Of a stretch of DNA of 64,000 nucleotides, positions 7,675-15,970 are shown piece after piece (within the stretch, counting starts at the first letter, position 1; each line of letters opens with the position of its first letter). The stretch comes from an uncultured Flavobacteriales bacterium. GTDB lineage: Bacteria; Bacteroidota; Bacteroidia; Flavobacteriales_D; Crocinitomicaceae. Where the stretch lies: the NCBI GenBank assembly GCA_913054135.1, contig CAJXJK010000008.1:164095-228094 (forward strand). Reading direction: 5' to 3'. Made by a program: the position numbers and the translations under genes. The notes beneath the pieces were generated by a model. It worked only from the letters and a program-made list of their open reading frames with translations, was not told where the DNA came from and did no database searches.

Positions 7675-9131
7675 ACATTGTTTGGCTAAAAAAAGACTTG
7701 AGACTGCAAGACCATGAAGCATTCATGGCTGCAGAGCAGTGCTCGATTGACTATCTCATTGTCTATTTTTTTGAACCTGATCTAGTCGAAGCACCTGACA
7801 TTGCTCAAAGGCACTTACGATTTATTTATCATTCTCTTAAAGAAATGAATGCCTTTTTAAACACAAAAAACAGGCACGTTGAAATCATGAATATCAATGC
7901 TGTAGAGGGGTTTTCACTGCTGTCAGAACACTACGATATCAAAACAATCTTTTCTCATCAAGAATCTGGAACACAAAGAAGTTGGAATCGTGATAAACAA
8001 GTAAAAAAATGGTGTGACTTTAACAATGTACTATGGGAAGAAAAGCAGAGAGATGGAATCGTTAGAGGTATTACAAACCGAGATAATTGGGATAAGCAAT
8101 GGTATGGCACTATCAACCAGCCAACTTTCAACAATCAATACACAACAAGTAGTTTGAAAAGGGCAAATCTTAATCTAGATAGCACTCCAGCTGATTTTTT
8201 TAAAAACTTAGAGAATTACCCAAAACGCTTTCAACCAGCCGGCGAAAAAAGTGCTTGGAAGTACCTCCAATCCTTTACTAATCAGAGAGGATTTAATTAT
8301 TCAAAACATATTTCTAAACCAACCGAAAGCCGAATATCCTGTGGTCGCATTTCCCCTTACTTAGCTTGGGGAAATATATCTATAAAACAAGCTTTTCACC
8401 ACATAAAATTGCACCCTAATTATGACAGCAACAAAAGAGCTTTTAATGGCATCTTAACTCGACTGAAGTGGCATTGTCATTTCATTCAAAAATTTGAAGT
8501 TGAATGTCGTTATGAAACTGAATGTATTAATAAAGGATATGAGCTTCTAGAAAGACCTCATAATCCAGATTTCATTGCAGCCTGGAAAACAGGGAAAACT
8601 GGCTATCCAATGGTTGATGCCTGCATGAGAGCAGTTATAGAAACTGGTTGGATAAATTTTCGAATGAGGGCCATGCTCGTCTCATTTCTTTGCCATCATC
8701 TTGATCAAGATTGGAGAGAAGGAGTCTATTTTCTTGCCAGACAATTTTTAGACTACGAGCCCGGTATACATTATCCTCAATTTCAAATGCAAGCAGGCAC
8801 GACAGGGATTAACACGGTTAGAATTTACAATCCTACAAAACAATCATACGATCATGACCCAAAAGGTGTATTTATAAAAACATGGATTCCTGAACTTCAA
8901 AATGTTCCAGACACGCTCATTCATGAGCCACATAAAATGACCCTAATGGAACAAAGCCTTCACGAAGCTGTTCTAAATCAAGACTATCCGAGTCCAATTG
9001 TCAACTTACAAGAAAACGGTAAAAAAGCTAGATCTAAAATTTGGGGACACAGAAAAAACGAAGTGGTAAAGCAAGAAAACAAAAGAATTCTTGCCATGCA
9101 TGTAAGAAAAAACAAAAAAAAGAAGGAGTAA
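7656..9131 (+). CDS. Cryptochrome/DNA photolyase family protein
   Basis: A 491-aa full-length photolyase/cryptochrome homolog. The N-terminal antenna-type domain starts VNIVWLKKDLRLQDHEA; the FAD domain spans about residues 195-450 with GRISPYLAWGNIS, YPMVDACMRAV and GWINFRMRAMLVSF. After that it diverges from classical CPD photolyases: where those have an Asn-containing loop followed by WQW, this protein has YEPGIHYPQFQMQAGTTG and then RIYNPTKQ. The Asn next to flavin N5 is therefore probably replaced, which suggests a distinct subgroup, either cryptochrome-like or with other lesion specificity. The C-terminal 20 residues are strongly basic. It follows the FAD-first gene with a 19-nt overlap and precedes the flavin reductase by 3 nt. 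Confidence 0.93.
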   Translation: MDDKPVNIVWLKKDLRLQDHEAFMAAEQCSIDYLIVYFFEPDLVEAPDIAQRHLRFIYHSLKEMNAFLNTKNRHVEIMNINAVEGFSLLSEHYDIKTIFSHQESGTQRSWNRDKQVKKWCDFNNVLWEEKQRDGIVRGITNRDNWDKQWYGTINQPTFNNQYTTSSLKRANLNLDSTPADFFKNLENYPKRFQPAGEKSAWKYLQSFTNQRGFNYSKHISKPTESRISCGRISPYLAWGNISIKQAFHHIKLHPNYDSNKRAFNGILTRLKWHCHFIQKFEVECRYETECINKGYELLERPHNPDFIAAWKTGKTGYPMVDACMRAVIETGWINFRMRAMLVSFLCHHLDQDWREGVYFLARQFLDYEPGIHYPQFQMQAGTTGINTVRIYNPTKQSYDHDPKGVFIKTWIPELQNVPDTLIHEPHKMTLMEQSLHEAVLNQDYPSPIVNLQENGKKARSKIWGHRKNEVVKQENKRILAMHVRKNKKKKE

Positions 9132-9134
9132 AAA

Positions 9135-9791
9135 ATGCACTTAACTTTTAATGATATTCAATCAAGTGATAGAAAATTTAGAATTAATCTAATCAATTCT
9201 ATTACAGGTATCAAACCGGCTAACCTTATCGGAACTGTCTCAGAGGATGGTATCAACAACCTTGCAATAATCAGTTCAGTTGTTCACCTCGGTAGCCATC
9301 CGCCTTTAATTGGATTTATTATGAGGCCAAAACATCAGGTAAAAAGAGACACCTTTGAAAATATAGTAACCACAGAAAACTTTACAATCAATCAAGTTTC
9401 AACCAAAATGATCAAAAGGGCACATTATACTTCGGCTAAATTTGATGAAACAATCTCTGAGTTCGAAGAATGCAACTTCAGCTCAGAATTTTTGGACGGT
9501 TTTAGCGCACCATACGTCAAAGAAAGCAAGCTCAAAATTGGGCTGCAGCACCTAGAAAGTATTCCGATAAAAGCGAACAAAACGTTAATGATTGTAGGGC
9601 AAGTTGAACACTTATACATTGATGACAATTTTATTGACCCTAAAGGGTACATAAACCTTGAATCAATGAACTCAGCCGGAATTGGAGGTTTAAACAGTTA
9701 CTACGAGCTCAACAAAGTAGCCGAATACCCTTATGCTCGAATTGGCGAAATTCCAGACTTTAAGCATGAAAAAACAGCATCTTCCATCTAA
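9135..9791 (+). CDS. Flavin reductase-like domain protein
   Basis: A 218-aa protein of the flavin reductase-like (FMN-binding split barrel) family. Typical elements are [20 protein letters not shown] at residues 24-43, then [11 protein letters not shown] and NFTINQVS. Such proteins bind FMN or FAD and use NAD(P)H to reduce flavin. Inside a photolyase cluster it could supply reduced flavin or return photolyase FAD to its active reduced state; this is inference from context. The start is 3 nt after the photolyase stop, and its last 26 nt overlap the DUF2256 gene. Confidence 0.9.
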   Translation: MHLTFNDIQSSDRKFRINLINSITGIKPANLIGTVSEDGINNLAIISSVVHLGSHPPLIGFIMRPKHQVKRDTFENIVTTENFTINQVSTKMIKRAHYTSAKFDETISEFEECNFSSEFLDGFSAPYVKESKLKIGLQHLESIPIKANKTLMIVGQVEHLYIDDNFIDPKGYINLESMNSAGIGGLNSYYELNKVAEYPYARIGEIPDFKHEKTASSI

Positions 9792-9900
9792 GGTTTGTCT
9801 TAGTTGTAATCGTCCATTTAATTGGAGAAAAAAATGGAAAAAGGATTGGGAATCTGTAAAATATTGTAGCAAGAAATGTCGATCAGTCAAAAAAAAATAG
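9766..9900 (+). CDS. DUF2256 zinc-ribbon-like small protein
   Basis: A 44-residue gene read directly from the DNA: ATG 9766, TAG 9898-9900. The product is very basic, with one CxxC (CLSC) near residue 11, the tryptophan-rich [11 protein letters not shown], then YCSKKC near residue 33, giving four cysteines of a zinc ribbon. This is the DUF2256 pattern, a family known mainly as a photolyase/cryptochrome neighbour with no assigned function. It overlaps the flavin reductase by 26 nt and the next photolyase-related gene by 25 nt, so three reading frames are tightly interlocked. It probably binds nucleic acid or a photolyase partner, by inference. Confidence 0.92.
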   Translation: MKKQHLPSKVCLSCNRPFNWRKKWKKDWESVKYCSKKCRSVKKK

Positions 9901-11393
9901 CGCTAATATTTCCGCATCACCTCTTTAAGACAAATCCGTTTGACAAGGAAATAGATACCTACTTCCTTTTTGAAGAAGACCTTTTCTTTAATCAATACCA
10001 TTTTCACAAACAAAAAATAGCTTTTCATAGAGCCACCTTGAAATCATACGAAGCTTATTTGTCTTCTCACGGAAAAACTATTCATTACATAGAAGCTCAA
10101 TCTAAACAGAGCAATATAGAACACCTCATTTTACATTTAGCAAACAACAATGTAAGCGAAGTTCACCACTATGAATTAACGGACAATTGGTTGAATAAAA
10201 ATCTTCTAAAAGGAGTTAGCAAAACGAATATAAAGACAGTTCGATACGCTTCACAACTATTCATTAATAATAAAGAAGATCTTCAAAAATTCTTTCGATT
10301 AGACAAAAAGAATTTTCATCAAACCACATTTTATAAACAAGAAAGAAAAAAACTAAACCTACTTTTAGACAAAGATGGAAAACCCGAAGGGGGCTAATGG
10401 ACGTACGATTCCGAAAACAGAAAAAAGTATCCCAAATCTAAAACTCCTCCGCCCGACCAATTTCCAAATAACAGTCAAATTTGGGCAGAAGCCATTGAAT
10501 ATACGAATAGACATTTCAATAAAAATCCTGGGGAATTGCAGCAAGCGCCCCTATACCCGATCAATTTTGAACAAAGCGAAAAATGGTTTTCTCATTTCTT
10601 AGATCAAAAGTTTTATGCATTTGGCGATTATGAAGATGCAATTGTCCAAGATGAAAGTATTCTCCATCATAGTCTTTTATCTCCCCTTTTGAACTGTGGA
10701 CTACTTCTCCCAGAGAACATAGTTAGAGAGGCAGTGAGTTTTGCTAAAGAAAATGATATACCTCTAAATTCACTTGAAGGTTTTGTTCGGCAAATTATTG
10801 GCTGGAGGGAATTCATAAGAGGTATTTATGAATTGAAAGGGGTTGATATGAGAACCAAGAATTTTTGGGGGTTTAAACGAAAAATACCGGCATCTTTTTA
10901 CAATGGAACGACCGGCATTACACCATTAGACGACAGTATAAAAAAAGCTTTAGAATCAGGCTATTGTCATCATATAGAGCGCCTTATGGTTATCGGAAAC
11001 TTTATGCTTTTGTGTGAATTTGATCCTGATGAGGTGTATAAATGGTTTATGGAGCTTTTCATAGATGCCTACGACTGGGTTATGGTTCCTAATGTATATG
11101 GTATGAGTCAGTTTTCAGATGGTGGATTCTTTGCAACAAAACCTTATATAAGCAGTTCAAACTACATTCTTAAAATGAGTAATTATAAAACGGGTGATTG
11201 GCAAGAAATATGGGATGGACTGTTTTGGCGATTCATGCACAAACAAAGATCTTTTTTTGAAAGCAACCCAAGACTTGCTATGCTAGTGAAAAATCTCGAT
11301 AGAATGTCTGCAGAAAAACTCGAAAACCATCTTTCGATCGCTCAAGACTTTATTTCGGGGCTTGATTCATCTGATTCTTCTTCATCTACTTGA
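9876..11393 (+). pseudogene. Photolyase-related (FeS-BCP/DPRP-type) gene interrupted by one in-frame TAA
   Basis: One frame, from ATG 9876 to the TAG at 11391-11393, encodes a photolyase-related protein of about 505 codons, the usual length for the prokaryotic (6-4)/FeS-BCP group. It is cut by TAA at 10395-10397 between PEGG and WTYDSENRKK. Relatives carry Lys here (GGKW), so a single AAA to TAA change explains the break. No frameshift is involved, and family sequence resumes at once. Downstream features include GWREFIRGIYE, CHHIERLMVIGNFMLL and ADGG-like SDGGFFATKPYIS. The CxxC after KMSNY that ligates the FeS cluster in PhrB-type enzymes is absent (KTGDW instead). Either a recent nonsense mutation, a read-through case or a sequence error. 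The last 52 nt overlap the convergent LETM1-like gene. Confidence 0.8.
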
Positions 11394-12631
11394 TTACTTC
11401 TAAATGCTGAAGGAACCAAATCAGGAATTAGTCTAAGAACTAGAGGCATTACTAGTGAACCACCTGGCAACATAAACAAGGTTAAAGCAGGAATAGATTT
11501 ACCCAAATCTTTAAACTGAGCTTTTACTCTCTTCTTTTCTTCGGCTGTTAAATCTGTTGTGGTTGACTTGGTAATTAAGGCCACCAAATCTTTTGATTGC
11601 TTTAACTCAGCTCCTAGTTTATCTTTATTTCGCCCTAAAATTTTCTTCCAACGTTCGGTGGCGCCATTCATAAATTGTTCGGCCTCATTTTTTCCGTTTA
11701 AGAAAGGAACTACATCCGCGTTTTTGGAAATAAAGGCTTGTATAGCAATGAACGATTTATCCTGCTCTTCTTCTTCAGCTGTTAGCCTCTTTCCTAATTC
11801 TAAAATGAAATCTTCTTCTTCAACAGTCACTATTCTATCACTAGCAATGGTGAGTGTAGCAATCTCCATGACATACCTTTTCAAAAGCCACGACATTTCA
11901 TAATCAAAATCAATTTCACTTAATGGCTGGTTTTGATCCCAAAAATTCTTCGCTAATTCTCTATAAGGACCTTCGAGTTTAGATGAGGCCATAAATACAT
12001 CAAATATTGCTTCCTCTTCTTCGGCAATTTCTCCATCTGCATGTGCCGCAACCGAAACTACTTTCATCATGTCTAACATGACTTTGGTTCTTTTACGACT
12101 TATTAAATCCCTATTATCTGAATTGATGTATTCATGATAAAGAATCAAATCTTGAAAAATCAAACTGTTGTGTAAGTAGCTCGTCCACAGTTTTGTGGTA
12201 AAACTCATTTTAATATCAACCCTCTGACCAATAATTGATTCTAACTTTTGATAAACATCTAAATCCTTAAAATTTAACCAGTTCTTTTTGGCGTGCTCAA
12301 TTTCTGTGGTCTCATAAAATGCGACAAAATGTTCTAACGAATCTTCAAGAGCTTCAACATCAAACTTTCCTTTATCAACATGATCTACCAGTATCAAACC
12401 CTCTAACAATAAAACCTTAAACTTTTCTTGTCCAGTCCATCCCGACACAATATCATCTCCTAAAAAAAGATTAGAAGTTGGGAATCCATACATCATTCCG
12501 GTAGGTTGTAAATAACCGTAAATCAACTCTTCTGCTGACATACTACCTGGATACTTGTTCAGGCTTTCAGAATAATCGGCTAGGATAGAAAAGAACTTCT
12601 TTATCCACCCATCACTGCTAGGATTCATCAT
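11342..12631 (-). CDS. LETM1-related biofilm-associated protein (TerB-like plus LETM1-like)
   Basis: A 429-aa protein of a family annotated in Bacteroidota as LETM1-related biofilm-associated. The N-terminal half is helical without an obvious motif. A TerB-like region follows near residues 190-300, with VVSVAAHADGEIAEEEE and DRIVTVEEEDFILELG, two acidic metal-binding-like loops. The C-terminal region near 345-415 resembles the LETM1 ribosome-binding fold: KKRVKAQFKDLGKSIPALTL followed by FMLPGGSLVMPLVLRLIPDL. That segment is hydrophobic and may be membrane-associated. The molecular role is unknown. The gene is convergent with the photolyase-related gene and shares 52 nt with its 3' end. Confidence 0.82.
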   Translation of the reverse strand: MMNPSSDGWIKKFFSILADYSESLNKYPGSMSAEELIYGYLQPTGMMYGFPTSNLFLGDDIVSGWTGQEKFKVLLLEGLILVDHVDKGKFDVEALEDSLEHFVAFYETTEIEHAKKNWLNFKDLDVYQKLESIIGQRVDIKMSFTTKLWTSYLHNSLIFQDLILYHEYINSDNRDLISRKRTKVMLDMMKVVSVAAHADGEIAEEEEAIFDVFMASSKLEGPYRELAKNFWDQNQPLSEIDFDYEMSWLLKRYVMEIATLTIASDRIVTVEEEDFILELGKRLTAEEEEQDKSFIAIQAFISKNADVVPFLNGKNEAEQFMNGATERWKKILGRNKDKLGAELKQSKDLVALITKSTTTDLTAEEKKRVKAQFKDLGKSIPALTLFMLPGGSLVMPLVLRLIPDLVPSAFRSNQVDEEESDESSPEIKS

Positions 12632-12680
12632 TTAATTTCAATTTTTATCTAAATATAGGATTTTCTAAATTGCGAAAACC

Positions 12681-12710
12681 CTTGAAATATCGAATATTGG
12701 TATAATTTTG
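12681..12710 (+). promoter_or_regulatory. Probable housekeeping promoter (Bacteroidota -33/-7 type)
   Basis: The -7 box TAATTTTG at 12703-12710 matches TAnnTTTG exactly, with a CTTG at 12681-12684 (consensus TTTG) 18 nt upstream. The predicted start near 12716 leaves roughly a 10-nt leader before ATG 12727. Confidence 0.5.
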
Positions 12711-12726
12711 GAAGACGTTAAACTGA

Positions 12727-13590
12727 ATGAAATATTTTTTAATCTTCATATTGAACTTTACAGCCGTCACTTCTTTTTCGCAAAGATTGAGAGTGACGAA
12801 AATTTGTGACTTAGAAAAGAAGCTGTACGAAACATCAGGACTTGCACTAATTGACAATAAATATCTCATTACTCACAATGATGGCGGCAATAAATCTGAG
12901 ATCTATGTTCTTAATTTAAGGGGAGAACACCTCAAAACAATAGATATAGACGAAGCTAAAAACTTTGATTGGGAAGACTTGGCTCTTGACGACAAAGGGA
13001 AACTTTATATTGGAGATTTTGGAAACAATCTCAATCGAAGAGAGAAATGTCATATCTACATCATCAAAAAGAACTTTGTAAACGACGAGAATCAAAAAGT
13101 AAATGCAGATAAAATCACCTTCACATTTGAAGACCAAGAAGCATTCCCACCAAAAAAGGAAAATCTAAACTTTGATGCTGAAGCCTTTGTTTGGATGAAC
13201 GATAGCTTATATATTTTTACAAAATGCCGAGCAAAACCATTCACAGGTATTTCTAATATTTATGTGGTACCGGCTAAAAAAGGAAAATATAAAGCAAAGA
13301 AATTAGGGAGCCTTCAATTCTGCAGTTACAATTGGCAGTGGTGCTCAGTAACTGCGGCAGACTATAACCCGAAGTTGAATGAACTAACTGTTCTTACCTA
13401 TTCTAAAATGCATGTCTTTTCAGGCTTTGAAGGCCACAAATTTTGGACAGGAAAAAGAAAGAGCTATAGCTTACCAGTCATTAAACAAAGAGAAGCCATC
13501 TGTTATAAAGGAAAAAATACTTGGTACATGAGTGACGAGTACCGAAGAGGAATCGGCGGCGGAAATTTATACCTCCTGAAACTCAAATAA
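12727..13590 (+). CDS. Exported protein, beta-propeller-like, function unknown
   Basis: A 287-aa protein with a signal peptide (MKYFLIFILNFTAVTSFS) and a probable cleavage just before Gln-Arg. The mature part has repeated four-strand-like segments with aspartate turns: SGLALIDNKYLITHNDGG, FDWEDLALDDKGKLYIGDFG and FDAEAFVWMNDSLYIFTK. These suggest a beta-propeller of the SdiA-regulated or phytase-like type. I see no catalytic residues and no T9SS sorting tail, so it is probably periplasmic or a secreted binder. It is preceded by a good -7 box and followed 46 nt later by the subtilase. No specific function is claimed. Confidence 0.75.
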   Translation: MKYFLIFILNFTAVTSFSQRLRVTKICDLEKKLYETSGLALIDNKYLITHNDGGNKSEIYVLNLRGEHLKTIDIDEAKNFDWEDLALDDKGKLYIGDFGNNLNRREKCHIYIIKKNFVNDENQKVNADKITFTFEDQEAFPPKKENLNFDAEAFVWMNDSLYIFTKCRAKPFTGISNIYVVPAKKGKYKAKKLGSLQFCSYNWQWCSVTAADYNPKLNELTVLTYSKMHVFSGFEGHKFWTGKRKSYSLPVIKQREAICYKGKNTWYMSDEYRRGIGGGNLYLLKLK

Positions 13591-13636
13591 GCCGTCTTAT
13601 TTAATACCTTAGTCTTTCAAATCCAATACGCTCATT

Positions 13637-15241
13637 ATGATGGACCTGAAAAAAATTTTCACATTAACCTTTGTTGTTTTTATTGCGAGCAGTTCGTTCA
13701 CGCAAAAAGTAGACAAGAAAATTTTGAATTGGTACAATGGCAAAAAATTTGGGATGCACACAGATTTGGCCTACAAAAAGCTGTTGAACGACAAGAAAGC
13801 TGAAGAGGTTGTAGTTGCAGTTATTGATTCAGGAGTTGATATTGAACATGAAGATTTACAAGGAAGAATTTGGACCAACCCAAATGAGATTGCCGGTAAC
13901 GGGATTGATGATGACAATAACGGATACATAGATGATATTCATGGTTGGAATTTTTTAGGAGCGGCTGACGGAGAAAACATCAATGATGTTCAATTAGAGG
14001 TCACTAGATTATATGCACGATATCAAAAACAATTTGAAGGCAGATCTGCCAATCAAATTAATGATGATGAACAAGAAGATTACGCCCTTTATAAGAAAGT
14101 TAAAAAAGAGGTAGATGAGGTAAGAAAAGAATCTCAAAAAGAATTGGATGGAATTGCTGAATCTTGGGATCTGCTTGAAAAGTCAGATTCTCAGCTCAAA
14201 GAAAAAGTAGGTGGAGACTATACCTATAAAGATCTAAAGAAATTAAAAAATGACCCTGAACTTGCGCTTCAAGCTCAAATGATGATTCAATTAGATGGTT
14301 TTGGATTGAGTTTTCAAGAATTTGCCGATTACAAAAAGTATTTAGAAGATGATTTGAATTTCACCTACAATATAGATGTCAATCCAAGAGAGATTGTGGG
14401 AGATGATCCTTCTGATTTCAATGACAAGGTTTATGGTAACAATGATGTTGAAGGACCTGATGCCGGTCACGGAACTCACTGTGCCGGAATCATAAGTGCT
14501 GTGAGAGGTAACAAAATCGGAAATGACGGAGTTGCCGATAATGCAAGAATAATGTCTTTAAGAGCAGTGCCAAATGGAGATGAGCGTGATAAAGACATTG
14601 CCTTAGCTGTTAGATATGCAGTTGACAATGGGGCTAAAATTATCAGCATGAGTTTTGGTAAAAGCTATTCACCTTATCAAGAAGAAGTAATTGCCGCATA
14701 TAAATATGCTGAAGAAAATGATGTGCTATTAGTGCACGCAGCAGGAAACGAAGGAGTTGATGTTGACGTGACTGATAATTATCCATCTCCAAAATATGAA
14801 TCAATGTCTCACCGTTTTTCAAACTGGATTGAAGTTGGGGCATCCACAAGATACAAGAAGGTGGAGTACAAAAGAGGTTACATGTGGAATGATGGTTTGG
14901 CCGCAGATTTCTCAAATTATGGAGATGAAATGGTAGATGTTTACGCACCTGGTTTAGAGATTTACTCAACGGTTCCGCAAAGTGATTATGACGAATATGC
15001 GGGCACCTCAATGGCCTGTCCTATGGTGTCAGGATTAGCTGCATTATTAAAAGGCTATTACCCTTCATTGAACATGACTCAGATAAGAGAAATTATAGTT
15101 TCATCAGTGCAAGACGTGAGTGAAATGACAACTCCCCTTCCTGGAGATTCTGAGACTATTGTTTCATTTGTTGATTTATGCAACACAGCAGGAATAGTGA
15201 ACACATACAATGCTGTTTTAATGGCAGAAAAGCTTAAATAA
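13637..15241 (+). CDS. Exported S8 (subtilisin-like) serine peptidase
   Basis: A 534-aa secreted subtilase. The signal peptide is KKIFTLTFVVFIASSSFTQ. The catalytic triad is complete: Asp in VIDSGVDIEHEDL near residue 62, His in GHGTHCAGI near 278, Ser in GTSMACPMVSG near 457. Asn of the oxyanion hole lies in HAAGNEG. Between Asp and His there is an unusually long, highly charged insertion (about residues 125-250, rich in Lys and Glu, coiled-coil-like). The protein ends with NAVLMAEKLK and carries no T9SS sorting domain, so it is likely periplasmic or released by another route. The second codon is also ATG (13640). The phosphatase gene begins 6 nt downstream. Confidence 0.95.
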   Translation: MMDLKKIFTLTFVVFIASSSFTQKVDKKILNWYNGKKFGMHTDLAYKKLLNDKKAEEVVVAVIDSGVDIEHEDLQGRIWTNPNEIAGNGIDDDNNGYIDDIHGWNFLGAADGENINDVQLEVTRLYARYQKQFEGRSANQINDDEQEDYALYKKVKKEVDEVRKESQKELDGIAESWDLLEKSDSQLKEKVGGDYTYKDLKKLKNDPELALQAQMMIQLDGFGLSFQEFADYKKYLEDDLNFTYNIDVNPREIVGDDPSDFNDKVYGNNDVEGPDAGHGTHCAGIISAVRGNKIGNDGVADNARIMSLRAVPNGDERDKDIALAVRYAVDNGAKIISMSFGKSYSPYQEEVIAAYKYAEENDVLLVHAAGNEGVDVDVTDNYPSPKYESMSHRFSNWIEVGASTRYKKVEYKRGYMWNDGLAADFSNYGDEMVDVYAPGLEIYSTVPQSDYDEYAGTSMACPMVSGLAALLKGYYPSLNMTQIREIIVSSVQDVSEMTTPLPGDSETIVSFVDLCNTAGIVNTYNAVLMAEKLK

Positions 15242-15247
15242 ATACTA

Positions 15248-15904
15248 TTGAAAGCTGTCATCTTTGATATGGATGGAGTCTTGATTGACTCTGAACCTCT
15301 TTGGAAAATTGCTGAAATTGAAGCCTTTGGGAAAGTTGGAATCGATTTGACCCATACTGACTGTGAAGAGACTGTTGGGTTAAGAATGGATGAAGTCGTG
15401 AAACTCTGGTATGATAGAGTCGGTTGGGAAGGTAAAACATTGAAAGAAGTAGAAGATGATGTAATTAACATTGTCATTCGTGAAATCAAAGATCAAGGAG
15501 AGGTTAAAGAAGGAGTGCATGAAGCATTGTCTCTTTTACAGTCTCATGGATATAAAATTGGCCTAGCCACATCTTCGGCTATGAGAATTGCCAATACCGT
15601 TTTAGAGAAACTAAAAATTGAACATTATTTCAAAGCAGTTTGCTCAGCTGAAAACGAAATTAAAGGCAAACCTCATCCTCAGGTTTTCATCACATGCGCC
15701 AAAGCCTTAATTACAGATGAAGCAGATTGTTTGGTGATTGAAGACTCATTTAATGGAGTATTAGCGGCTAAATCTGCACGCATGAAAGTGATCGCAATAC
15801 CTGAAAAAACCCACAATTATGACAAAAGACTCATAATTGCTGATAAAATTTTAGATTCTCTAAATGGTTTTAAATTAGATGAAGCACTACTTTTGTTTCG
15901 ATAA
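15248..15904 (+). CDS. hxpB: HAD-superfamily sugar-phosphate phosphatase, HxpB-like
   Basis: A 218-aa HAD phosphatase close in pattern to E. coli HxpB (YniC), which dephosphorylates hexitol and 2-deoxyglucose phosphates. Motif I is FDMDGVLIDSEPLW at residues 6-19, the cap carries VGLRMDEVVKLWYDR, motif II is LATSSA, motif III includes KGKPHPQV, and motif IV is VIEDSFNGV. The TTG at 15248 is the start: it encodes the first residue of MKAVIFDMDG and the preceding stop lies only 6 nt upstream, leaving no room for another. It is probably co-transcribed with the subtilase, though the functions look unrelated. Confidence 0.88.
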   Translation: MKAVIFDMDGVLIDSEPLWKIAEIEAFGKVGIDLTHTDCEETVGLRMDEVVKLWYDRVGWEGKTLKEVEDDVINIVIREIKDQGEVKEGVHEALSLLQSHGYKIGLATSSAMRIANTVLEKLKIEHYFKAVCSAENEIKGKPHPQVFITCAKALITDEADCLVIEDSFNGVLAAKSARMKVIAIPEKTHNYDKRLIIADKILDSLNGFKLDEALLLFR

Positions 15905-15970
15905 ACACCTCTTTTTCTAGGATTAAACATTAAAAATGATGTATCTTTAGGGCCGCTAAAATTGATACAC

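Noticed and set aside
10375..10602. 75-codon ORF near the nonsense codon
   Set aside because: It lies in another frame over sequence that already encodes photolyase, and it has no family resemblance.
10536..11393. A separate gene starting after the internal stop
   Set aside because: The start would be a TTG in the middle of a conserved photolyase region; the frame and family sequence continue unbroken across the TAA, so this is the 3' part of one interrupted gene.
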